In this document: one piece after another, positions 10,421 to 20,251 of the stretch
Layout: each line of letters opens with the position of its first letter
Numbering within the stretch: the first letter of the stretch is position 1
Source: Takakia lepidozioides
Taxonomy: Eukaryota; Streptophyta; Takakiopsida; Takakiales; Takakiaceae
Reading direction: 5' to 3'
Length of the DNA: 64,000 nt
Assembly: GCA_030704615.1 (NCBI GenBank)
Contig: CM060731.1
Coordinates: 34,038,001 to 34,102,000, forward strand
Notes under the pieces: model-generated
The model's input: the letters and a program-made list of their open reading frames with translations, nothing else
Databases searched by the model: none
Told to the model about the DNA's origin: nothing
Program-made: the position numbers and the translations under genes

Positions 10421-11230
10421 ACCGCTGCTGAGAAAGCAATATCCTCATAGATACCCATGTGGGCCCGAGATTAGAGATGCACCATAGGACGCATTTGTCA
10501 TGTAAGCATGCTTTTGAGCATTTGCAACGAAATAAAATATGACTTTGCATACACATCCTATTGGTCGCATATGAGTGCAGTGTGGAGTAGTCGCGGTAGA
10601 CTTGTGACCAATTCACTGCATGTTGTTAAGCGGACTTACCCCTGCACACACAATCATTTTGTTTAAAATACCAAGGGACTCCACTGGTCAGCAAACAGCC
10701 GAGAGTCAGCAGACTGCCAGCAGACAGAGGGCAATGTTGCTAGATTGACGAGAGTCCGACAGACTGAGGAGTTGGGACCAGTCCGGCAGACTGGCAGTTG
10801 CGATTGGGAACCATGAGTCTGCACTGGTGAGCAGACTGTTGAGAGTCACCGGAGTGGTAGAGTACAGGCGGACAGCATTGGCCAGTAGTCTGCCAAATGT
10901 CAGCAGAGTAAGTGAGAGTCCACCGTATTGAGAATGGCCAGTCTGATGGGTAGACCACATGAGGCTCACTGGTCAGCCAGGTGCAGATCCGGGAGACTGG
11001 TCTGCTCAGGAGGAGGCTGGCACAACAGACTGTTCAAAGATTGAGTCCCAGCCTGGTACAACAGATTGGTTCAGACACCAGAAGACTGGTTGAGCATACT
11101 GGTTCAGACGCCAGAAGACTGGTTTACCAGGCTGGTTGGCAGACATGTTGGAAATCTGGTGCACATGCAATCGTACCGCTGAAATTTTATTTCATCGGGA
11201 GAATGATACTGTACCATTTCCTACATTTCC
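10421..11230. other. Non-coding spacer with CAGACTG repeats
   Basis: From 10690 to 11130 the plus strand carries reiterated CAGACTGG and GAGTCNNCAGACTG words, the reverse orientation of the intron array just upstream. The open frame at 10981-11685 runs through these repeats and then antisense to the transposase gene, so it is not accepted. 10421-10690 shows nothing recognisable. Confidence 0.5.
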
Positions 11231-11249
11231 TACTCTACTTTAGAACTGG

Positions 11250-11300
11250 TATACGGTCTGCGACCCTTCGGATTGTGGAGTATATGTGTGCTACAGGTGT
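11250..11300 (+). pseudogene. Possible second ULP1 catalytic-Cys fragment
   Basis: The plus strand reads CDPSDCGVYVCYR, which matches the D-C-G-V-Y-V box around the catalytic cysteine of ULP1 proteases. It lies about 1 kb after the other catalytic box. Flanking sequence cannot be joined into a domain. It may be a remnant of a second protease gene or a chance match. Confidence 0.35.
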
Positions 11301-12659
11301 TGGGGCACCAACCCTCTTCCCTGTTTTGCGTAAGACCCTGGGTCGCGTTTTCCATGCCTCAACAAAATCCCGTTTCCTTTTCAGCGACATAATATTGTTG
11401 TTGTCATTTACAGGACGGAGCTATTTGCTGCCGCAGGGTGTAACATTCCTGCATCACTCTTGGCAAGAATATCAACAAGCTGCCCCCTACAGATACGAAG
11501 AGAAGACAACACATGTTTCTCCAGGTATTTGTCGTCCCCAACAATGCGAAGTATGTCTGCAAATTCTTCATCTATGGAGGATAGTACGAGGACAGGCTCC
11601 GCATCATAGGGGAAGTTATCTGTGGAAGGGCCCTCTGTTGCATTTCCCAAACCCTCTTTGTCACCGCCACTTGCATGAACCCTAAACACATTATGCAATC
11701 CTCCATGAATGGTTCCCACGCTGTGCCACAAGCGCGCACTATGAGTCCATCCTACAAGTGTGGACGAAGCAACTTCAGGACTCGGACTTGATGCTCGCAC
11801 AAATTGCCCTTCATTGCCCATGGGCAAGTGCAAGAAGCCCATTCGCATCCGGGGTTGTAAACAATGTAAATTGTGTTTGGGTGATTGGTGCTTAGAACAT
11901 AGGCTGGTTGCCCAGGATGGAACGGAAGAGTGACATTGCAAGCTGGGATATCGCGTGCCGCAAGCACAAAACTGGACATGTACTTCTCCTGTTTGTCATT
12001 CCTTATGAATCCGTGCGTCTTCAGGTGAATTGCATACCAGTAGTGTTAGCACACGGCCTGTGAGTTCCCATATGAGCCAATCCACTCTACGCCCAGTCAT
12101 TTTGCCTTTCCCCATCCTCAATCTTGCCTTCAAGTTTCCATGGTATGCCTCAAATGCTAGCGTTGGTGTCTTGACTGGCATGCGGAACATGGCGAGCTGC
12201 TGTACACCACATTGCTATTTTAGGATGCCATTCCTTATCGATGTAGTCTAGAAATTCATGCCCATTCGGATATTTCTGTCTCATGCATCGGAGCGTTGTT
12301 GCTACCCATGCAATACCTTCTTTGGGATTGCTTGGTCCACCTCTACAGTACATGAGGTCTCCCATATCTTTCAGCAAGGTTGCGGCAATGATAGAATCTT
12401 TGGTTTTTGCGCATGATTGCTTCACCCAAGCCTGCCGGACATGCCAAAGACACATGAAAATGAGCACTCCTCGAAAAACAGCCCGACAAAGTACACATGC
12501 CCACATGAGAGACTTCAAAGAGGACTTCGCCGGTGGACTTGGGCACTAACCCAGTAGACTCTTTGGTTGACTGGTCTGCCCGTCTGTTCCAAATGGATTT
12601 AGGCAGCAGACTCGCCCACTCTGACCTGCCATGAGTGTTGCCCTCACGACACCGCCAGC

Positions 12660-13032
12660 AGACCTGCCCACGCTGACCTCGCAGCGGACTTACGTAAGTG
12701 AGTCTTGCAACAGACTTGGCCAGAGGGCATCCCGAGCGGACTAGGTTGCCAACAGACTTCCAAACAATCCCCTCCGGTGGACTCGCCTGCGAGCGGACTT
12801 GCTGGACTAGACTGAGGTCGCATCAGACTGGCGCACGTGAGTCTTGCAGCGGACTGCTTGCGAACAGTCCCCTCCGGCGGATCTGCCTGCGAGCGGACTT
12901 GCTGGACCAGACTGAGGCCGTAGCAGACTGGCGCACGTGAGTCTTGCAGCGGACTGCTTGCGAACAGTCCCCTCCGGCGGACCTGCCTGCCAACGGACTT
13001 GCTGGACCAGACTGAGGTCGTAGCAGACTGGC
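12660..13032. repeat. 100-bp tandem repeat in the transposase intron, left part
   Basis: Units contain GTGAGTCTTGCAGCGGACTG, then CAGTCCCCTCCGGCGGA, then GACTTGCTGGACCAGACTGAGG. AGTCTTGC anchors fall at 12701, 12840 and 12940, so the spacing settles to 100 bp. The array is cut at 13032 by the gypsy LTR and resumes at 19811. Confidence 0.85.
13028..13032. repeat. Target-site duplication CTGGC (left)
   Basis: CTGGC directly precedes TGTCGCG of the LTR. The same five bases follow the other LTR at 19811-19815. A 5-bp duplication is typical of Ty3/gypsy integrase. Confidence 0.85.
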
Positions 13033-13755
13033 TGTCGCGCACCTCACTTCGGTAAGCTCCCCCTTCAAGTCATAGTTACTCGCTTTGATGCGCGCCTAAC
13101 TCCCAACCTGGCCGTCGGGCCAACTTGGAGCTTCGGCTGCTCACCGGGACATAACGGTCCCCCTTTCTTTCCCGACAGACCCTCCACCGATTTGGGCCTA
13201 GTGGAAATTCCCTTTGGTAGATGGTAGTCCGGAATAGCTCCCCACTCCTTGGTCGTTTCCGGCTCGCTCACTTACTCACTAGTTTTTGGTCACCAATGGG
13301 CTTGCACCGTTCTCGGGGTTACTACTCCCTATATATACTTCTGTGACTGTCCGCGGGGGTTTCACAAACAACCATGCCATTTTATGGCGAACCACCACGA
13401 AGACCCTCGATTCCCGGTGATGAGTCGCGGTGAGTCTTGGCCCACCCACCACGGCCCCATTGGACCGTGGTGAGTCCCAAGACTCCCCACGACTCCCACC
13501 ACCAGGTCTCCGCCCCATGGTGAGTCCTATGCCACCCCCACTAAGTCCCACTAAGCTACGACCACCCCCTTGTGGAGCCACCCCACCGCAACCCGCTGTG
13601 CGGGGCTCCACCTAGTGAGCGCCTCCGCCTCCTTGAGTGCCTTTGGGCACTCAAGGGTGCTTCAGCCCCCCGTACCTATTGCTGCCACCGCCCCCACCAC
13701 AGGGGCAGCCCCTCTGCGTCCCGACCCCCTGCCCTCAAGGCAAAGGGCCGCGACA
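13033..13755 (-). repeat. 3' LTR of the gypsy element
   Basis: 723 bp, nearly the same as 19084-19810. A TATATATA box lies at 13330-13337 on the minus strand. The purine-rich stretch at 13756-13767 (minus strand GGTAGGGGTGTG) immediately upstream is the likely polypurine tract. Confidence 0.85.
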
Positions 13756-14639
13756 CACACCCCTACCAATAGGGAGTCGATATCCTCATCGACTTGTCCA
13801 TTTTGTAGAAACGAACATCCAAGTTGTGGCGTCCCACATCAAGGAGTTTGTTTCCGCATCGTGGCGTCCCATGGCTAAGAACCAAACCCCCACTTGACTC
13901 TACTCTCCACTAGCTAGTTCGGCCGATTTCCTCCAAGTCCCGGCCAAGGGTGGGGCCTCTCAAGCTCATCCCAGTGCACTCTTCTTGGCCATCCTCCCTG
14001 AGGATCGAATCGCCTTACTGCAACAACATTGTTTGCGACCGCTCATGATGTCGCTTTTGGCATCACCTTGAGCAAGGGTTCACCTTGAACCCTTTTTGAC
14101 TAGGAAGATAACCTTGAACCAACCGTGCGCCCCAATCACTACAATTGGATCCGCCTTGGAATGCTGGCCTGAGGTACGGGAACACGCCAAAGCAGCACTA
14201 CGGCTTTGTCCCGAGGCTACACGATTATAGTACGTGAAAAGAAGCACGTAGCTTCCGCGATAACCTGCACTACAAGGCAACCCCCTCGGTAGCACAGTTA
14301 TAGTACGCGCACGCGCCAGGTGCACACTAGCATGCGAACTCCTAAAGAAGGCGCAAGTTTCCTTGTCCCTTGGATGGGAGTCACCCGATTTCGGCACTGC
14401 GCAAACACACGATTAACCCAATTTACCTCTCCCACTTTTGTGAGCTAGCATGCATTCTATACACTAGCCAACCATACCATGCATCACCATTCCAAACAAA
14501 ATAGGAAGCACAACATTTGGGAACCATTTCATTTATACCAAAATTTGTACAATATAAGTTTTTGCAATCAGATTCCTGAGCTAGGTAAGCCGGGCTAAGC
14601 ATGCATTTCCTCCCCCACGCTCCAAGGTTGATGTCCCCA
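13756..14639 (-). other. Internal 3' non-coding region of the gypsy element
   Basis: Lies between the end of pol (14640) and the 3' LTR. No open frame with protein similarity is seen. Such regions are common in plant chromoviruses and end in the polypurine tract at 13756-13767. Confidence 0.5.
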
Positions 14640-16228
14640 TCAACGCTTCTTTCGCTTTTGAGGTCGCCCTTTGAAAGCTGCAACTGCCTCGGATGCGTTC
14701 CCCATTTATGAGGCATGCACCCAAGATGCCTCCACATGATGATAGCCCTTCCATTTCACGAGATACTCCGTTTCTCGATTCTTGAACCTCCTCGACTTAA
14801 GCACTGCCTCCACCTCGTACTCAGGTTCATTTTCATGATCCAACAGCACAGGTGGCGGACGCAACACTTGAGGCCAATTCGGACACGCTTCATCTTTGAA
14901 GTAAGGCTTCAAAAGAGAGACGTGGAATACCGGATGCACTTTGCTGTTTGGCGGCAGCTCCAACTCATACACGTCCTCATTCATAACCTTCCGGATGCGA
15001 AAGGGTTCCGCATACGGAGGTACGAACTTCGGACTCACTTCCGGAGGTAGTGGAAAATTCTTGATGTTCAACCAGACCTCCGTGCCTGCCTCAAACTTGA
15101 CTTCCCTCCGTTTCCAATTTGCTTGCCATTCATACCATTTCCTAGCTTTGGCGATGTTGTACTTTGCGAGCTTCAACAAGCGCTCGCGTTCCTCCAACAC
15201 CGCTGCTGCTTCCGGTTCCTCTACGTCTTGGGCGGCCCAACTTGTCGGCACTAGAGGTGCTTTTCCATAGACCAATACAAAAGGGGAAACACCCGTTGCG
15301 GAGTGTTTTGTGTTATTATAACATAACTCTGCCGCGTCCAAATGCTCCACCCAATCCGATTGGTCCGCCGACACGTAATTCCGCAAGATCTGCTTCACTA
15401 CGGAATTCACCCTTTCCGTTTGGCCGTCCGTCGTAGGTCGGAAGGCGGTGCTCATCTTGAGCCTCGTCCCCATTTTCTTCCACAGTGCCCTCCAAAATTT
15501 ACTTGTAAACTTTGGATCGCGGTCCGAGACAATATCCTTCGGGAGTCCATGATGCTTAAAGACGTGGGCAAAGTAAAGTCGCCCCGTCTCCTGCGCCGTT
15601 GCCGTCTCCTTGGTGGGGATGAAATGGCCCATTCTACTGAACCTATCCACCACCACCATGATTGCATCGAATCTTTTTGACAGCGGCATAGCAGTCATGA
15701 AATCCATCGAGACACTTTCCCAAGACCCCTCTGGAATCGGCAAGAGACTCAAGAGACTATCTCTGATCCCTCCCTTCGGCACATAAAGATGTTTTTGCTT
15801 ATACCAGAGCAGTCCATTTTGCAAGTGGAACTGCGATTTAACCCTCATCCTCAAGTCCCGCATCACGGACTTCATCATCTCATCCTTCCGGTAAGCCTTC
15901 CGGATCTTCCTTTGGAGCGCCGTCTCGCCCCTGTACACCATCATGAGCTGCTGCTTTCTACTTAAAGCATCAGCCACCACATTGTCCCGTCCCGGTTTGT
16001 ACTGGATATCCACGTCGAACAGTGCCAAAGTGTCTTGCCACCTAATTTGTTTTGGAGACAACTTAGGTTGCGTGGCAAAATACTTCACCGTGACATTGTC
16101 CATGAACACCTTCACCGGGTTGGAACCAATATAGTGGCGCCAAAGCTGAAAGCAATGCACCACCGCCTTCATTTCTTTCTCGTGCGTAGGCCACCGTCGC
16201 TCCACTTCATTCAGTTTCTTACTTCGTA
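14640..16228 (-). pseudogene. Gypsy pol, RNase H C-terminus, integrase, chromodomain
   Basis: Continues RNase H (ERRWPTHEKEMKAVVHCFQL), then the integrase core with MDFMTAMP, VSDRDPKFTSKFW and the Glu region of TDGQTERVNSVV, then GPY-like sequence and a chromodomain (EYEVEAVLKSRRF, YLVKWKGYHHVEASW). The integrase zinc (HHCC) domain is missing: GIRDSLL runs straight into LPIPEGSWESV across a direct repeat at 15741-15760. A TAA stop at 14704-14706 cuts the last chromodomain segment; the original stop appears to be at 14640-14642. A one-base loss near 16226 separates this frame from the upstream pol frame. Confidence 0.85.
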
Positions 16229-18073
16229 AGCCACTGGACGTCCATCCTGCATGAGTATACCCCCAATTGCGAAGTCCGACGCATCTGTATGAATCTCAAA
16301 TGGACGGTTGAATTCCGGGATTTTGAGGACTGGAGCTTCCGCCATCCGCTGCTTCAACTCAGCAAAAGCTTGGCTACAAAAGGTGTTCCATACCCAGACT
16401 TTGGATTTACACAGAAGGTCTGATAGCGGCCCCGCGATCTTGGCGAAATTTCTCACATACTTATGGTAGTAGGAGGCGAGTCCTAGGAAGGATCGCACTC
16501 CCGGGACCGAAGTCGGAGGCTCCCAGTCCAAGATCGCCCTCACCTTTCTGTCATCCATTTTTATCCCATCCTGTGTAATCACATGCCCCAGGAACTCCAC
16601 TTTTGTGACCCCGAATTCGCACTTTGAAGCTTTGGCATACAGCTTCCCTTCCCGCAATTTCTGGAACACCCTTTTTAGGTGCTCCAGATGCTCTTCCTTT
16701 GTTTTCGAGTACACCAAGATGTCGTCGATGTACACGATCACAAAGTCATCCAACCACTCCTGGAAAAGGCTGTTCATTAGCGTGCTAAAAGTCGCGGGTG
16801 CGTTGGTGAGCCCAAAAGGCATCACCAAGAACTCATATAAACCATACCTTGTCCTGCATGCGGTCTTCTCCTCGTCTCCTTCTGCCACTCGAATTTGATG
16901 GTAGCCGGAGCGTAAATCGATCCGGCTGAAATACTTCGCTCCTGCCAACTGATCAAAAAGGTCGTCGACCCTTGGCAAAGGGTACCGGTTTTTTATAGTC
17001 ACCTTATTTAGAGCCCTGTAATCAACACACATCCGCAGCGTCCCATCTTTCTTGTCTGCGAATAGCACCGGGGCTCCGTAAGGTGACTTACTTGGCCGGA
17101 TGTATCCCTTTGACATTAGATCCTTGAGCTGAGTCTTTAGCTCGACCAACTCTTTGTGGCTCAACCGGTAGGGCGCCTTGGCAGGCGGCTCCGATCCCGA
17201 CATTACCTCAATCTTGTGGTCAACTCCTCTTCGCGGTGGCAAGCTGCTTGGTAAGTCCTCTGGCATCACATCCTGGTATTTCTCCAAAATCCCCTTGATC
17301 CAATCTGGGTTCGGCTCCCTATCGCCTTCTCCCTTCACTTGTCTCACATAAAGCAAAAATTGGGGCTCGTGTGACTCCTCCACGGCCCACTCCCTTGCTG
17401 ACAGAAAGTTTATTCGCCCTCCCACGGGGTTGGGCGTTTCCGACACTCGTAAAACTTTGCCACCATTCCCACACGGTAGCGTAACTACTCTCTTGCGGCC
17501 ATCTATGACTGCTCCGGATCTGCTCAAAAAGGTCATCCCCAAAATGAGATCCACTCCATCGATCTCGCAAATGGTGAAGTTCTCACGTCCCTCCCAACTC
17601 CCCAGTTGAAGAGGAACATCGAACGCCAACCTCGTCGCCAATTGTGGTTTTCCTTTGGCAGAACGCACCTCAATAGAGGCCCCCACATCACTTGTCGGGA
17701 GTCCCACCTTCCGTGCCGTTGCCGGCGTCATGAAGGAGTGCGACGCTCCTGTGACCACCAACAACGACACGTTAGTTCCGGAGATTATCCCACTCACAAA
17801 CATTAACTGACTCTCTTTACGCAAGGCGCCAATTTCCTGATACAACTCACAAGAGTAGTTGCCTACCTTGCAAGTCTTGGCGACCACTGCCTCCACCAAA
17901 CGGCTAATGGAATCCTCGGACAACTCCGTGGTTGCCCGAGTTATGTTCAATTGTCGGGGTTTCGCGCATTTTTTTTTCCATATGCCCGGGTTCCCCGCAA
18001 TTAAAGCACAGTCCATCGAAGGTCGCCTTCTGCCCGCCATAAGCCGCCGCACCTGGTTTTCCTTTCGAGGCAC
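16211..18073 (-). pseudogene. Gypsy pol, protease, reverse transcriptase, RNase H N-terminus
   Basis: Protease, reverse transcriptase and the start of RNase H in one open frame. The protease active site reads VTGASHSFM rather than DTGA, because codon 17753-17755 is GTC (Val) instead of an Asp codon. The reverse transcriptase is intact across its motifs: [41 protein letters not shown] and the catalytic YIDDILVYS near 16715-16735. RNase H starts at [10 protein letters not shown]. The frame ends prematurely after RPVAYE. Without protease the Gag-Pol polyprotein would not be processed. Confidence 0.9.
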
Positions 18074-19028
18074 CGGGTGCCGTCTTGACGTGTGAGGGCC
18101 CTCCCTTCAATTTCCATGTGCTATTGTCGCCGCGTGGCCTATCCCACTTCTTTTCCGGTCGGAAGGAGTCACCCTCCCGCCGGGTCTTCTTGTGGTTCAG
18201 CTCCGTACGGCCTTGTCTTTCGCCCCTAGGGACATCCGAGAAGCATTCAGCCCTCTCAATTGCCTCGTTCAAAGTCTTAGGTGGCTTCTCCTCCAACTTC
18301 CGCCTGGCCCATGGGGCCAGTCCCGTCACAAAGTTGAAGACCATTTTTGGTTCTGCCATGTCCGCGACTTCGAGCAACAGCACATTGAAAGCCTGAACAT
18401 ATCCCCGAATGTCATCTGTTTGCTTCAAATTCCTCATCTTGTCCCGGGCGAGCCAGGACGCGTTGAGGGGCATAAACTGTCTCTTCATCAATTCCTTAAA
18501 CCCACTCCAGTCCAAGGTTTCCGGGTTTGGACCTCGGTCGTGAAGGCGTTTCTGCCACCATTGTTGAGCATAGCCCCTTAAATAGGTGGGAGCCACTTCC
18601 ACCCGATCCTCGTCACTCAACTTGGCCGCCCGGAAGTACTGCTCTAGCTCCAAGAGCCAGATGTTGAGTGCCTTCCGATTTCGGACGCCCTCGAAGGTGC
18701 CGGGTTCCTTAGGCTTCACCTTAAACTTTGCCTTAGTGGAAGTAGCATTAGCCGCCTTCAACACGTCTTTCAACGTCCCGCCAAACTGCGCCAACAACCC
18801 TTCCCAAAAGGCTGCTGGCATTGGGGGCATCTGTTGGTCTGTCGGAGCTCTTAGGAATTCCTCGGGCTCCGACTCCTCAGATTCCTCCCGTTCTTGAGCG
18901 GCCTCGTTTTCAAAAGCATGCATCGCTTCCTCAAATGGCCGCTTCGGTGACACATCGCCCCCATTGGGCCCACCAGGATCATCGTCTTTCGGGCCGTTCC
19001 GTTTTCGCTTTGGCTTGCCCGACCCCAT
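17904..19028 (-). pseudogene. Gypsy gag
   Basis: The start codon at 19028 lies 41 bp below the primer site. Order: a charged N-terminus (GKPKRKRNGPKDDD), a retrotransposon Gag core (EPGTFEGV, LRGYAQQWW, WLARDKMRNLKQ), a basic linker and a zinc knuckle CFNCGEPGH. The knuckle's last Cys is lost because a run of nine A (17969-17977) throws the frame. With eight A the sequence would read on into the pol frame. Either the run gained a base in this copy (or the assembly), or it is a frameshift site. Confidence 0.85.
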
Positions 19029-19068
19029 GATGAGGCCGATCCCAAGGACGATCGCGTACTAAACTCTA

Positions 19069-19081
19069 GGCTCTGATACCA
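19069..19081 (-). other. Primer-binding site for initiator tRNA-Met
   Basis: The minus strand reads TGGTATCAGAGCC two bases inside the 5' LTR, the standard plant iMet primer site. It contrasts with the unusual site of the element at 7.2 kb. Confidence 0.9.
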
Positions 19082-19083
19082 AG

Positions 19084-19810
19084 TGTCACGCACCTCACTT
19101 CGGTAAGCTCCCCCTTCAAGTCATAGTTACTCGCTTTGATGCGCGTGCCTAACTCCCAACCTGGCCGCCGGGCCAACTCGGAGCTCCGGCTGCTCACTGG
19201 GACATAACAGTCCCCATTTCTTTCCCGACAAATCCTCCACCGATTTGGGCCTAGTGGAAATTCCCTTTGGTAGATGGCAGTTTGGAATAGCTCCCCACTC
19301 CTTGGTCGCTTTCCGGCTCGCTCGCTTACTCACTAGTTTTTTGTCACCAACGGGCTTGCACCGTTCTCGGGGTTACTACTCCCTATATATACTTCTGTGA
19401 CTGTCCGCGGGGGTTTCATAAACAACCATGTCATTTTATGGCGAACCACCACGAAGACCCTCGATTCCCGGTGATGAGTCGCGGTGAGTCTTGGCCCACC
19501 CACCACGGCCCCATTGGATCGTGGTGAGTCCCAAGACTCCCCACGACTCCCACCACCAGGTCTCCGCCCCATGGTGAGTCCTATGCCACCCCCACTAAGT
19601 CCCACTAAGCTACGACCACCCCCTTGTGGAGCCACCCCCACCGCAACCCGGTGTGTGGGGCTCCACCTAGTGAGCGCCTCCGCCTCCTTGAGTGCCTTTG
19701 GGCACTCAAGGGTGCTTCAGCCCCCCGTACCTATTGCTGCCACCGCCCCCACCACAGGGGCAGCCCCTCTGCGTCCCGACCCCCTGCCCTCAAGGCAAAG
19801 GGCCGCGACA
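19084..19810 (-). repeat. 5' LTR of the gypsy element
   Basis: 727 bp; starts TGTCGCGGCC at 19810 and ends CGTGACA at 19084. TATATATA at 19384-19391 is the probable promoter. The right-hand target duplication CTGGC is at 19811-19815. Confidence 0.85.
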
Positions 19811-20251
19811 CTGGCGCACATGAGTCTTGCAGCGGACTGCTTGCGAATAGTCCCCTCCGACGGACCTGCCTGCCAGCAGACTTGCTGAACTAGACTGAGG
19901 TCGCAGCAGACTGACGTACGTGAGTCTTGCAGCGGACTGTTTGCGAACAGTCCCCTCTGGCGGACTGGTCTGCCAGCGGACTTGCCCTTAGGAGACCGGT
20001 AGCAGACTTACCCAGACTTTGCTGGCAGCACACCTGAGCTGACTGACCTTGCAGCATACTTGTGCAAGTGAGTCTTCCAGCGGACTTTGCTAGAGAACAT
20101 TATCAACGGACTGGTTTGCCAGCAGACTTGCAGAAATGAATGGGCCGGACTTGCAGCCAGGACTGCATTGTATGGCACGGGACTTGCCGAAGAGACAGAC
20201 AATGGACGCATGCGACGGACTTGCACGCGAGTGTACAGGAGGGTACGTGAA
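19811..20251. repeat. 100-bp tandem repeat in the transposase intron, right part
   Basis: Continuation of the array broken by the gypsy insertion. Anchors AGTCTTGC occur at 19823 and 19923. It decays towards the exon that ends at 20258. Confidence 0.8.

Larger units (their letters stand above)
13033..19810 (-). mobile_element. Full-length Ty3/gypsy chromovirus-type LTR retrotransposon (6.8 kb)
   Basis: Two LTRs (13033-13755 and 19084-19810) share TGTCGCG/CGCGACA-type ends, and the element is flanked by CTGGC duplications. Internal order on the minus strand is tRNA-iMet primer site, gag, protease, reverse transcriptase, RNase H, integrase, chromodomain, then about 0.9 kb of non-coding sequence. 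It is inserted in the 100-bp repeat of the MULE transposase intron. LTR identity is about 96-97% by eye (some two dozen differences, mostly transitions), so the insertion is fairly young, yet the coding region carries several lesions. Confidence 0.9.

Noticed and set aside
10981-11685. 234-codon plus-strand frame
   Set aside because: The first half is CAGACTG repeat and the second half lies antisense to the transposase gene; no domain except the short DCGVYV text, which is in another frame.
12644-13068. Overlapping minus-strand frames rich in Ser/Arg
   Set aside because: They translate the 100-bp tandem repeat, whose period is not a multiple of three; the intron position explains them.
19484-19888. 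Pro-rich 134-codon frame in the LTR
   Set aside because: The same frame exists in the other LTR (13430-13615, 13570-13878); it is a product of C-rich LTR sequence, not a gene.
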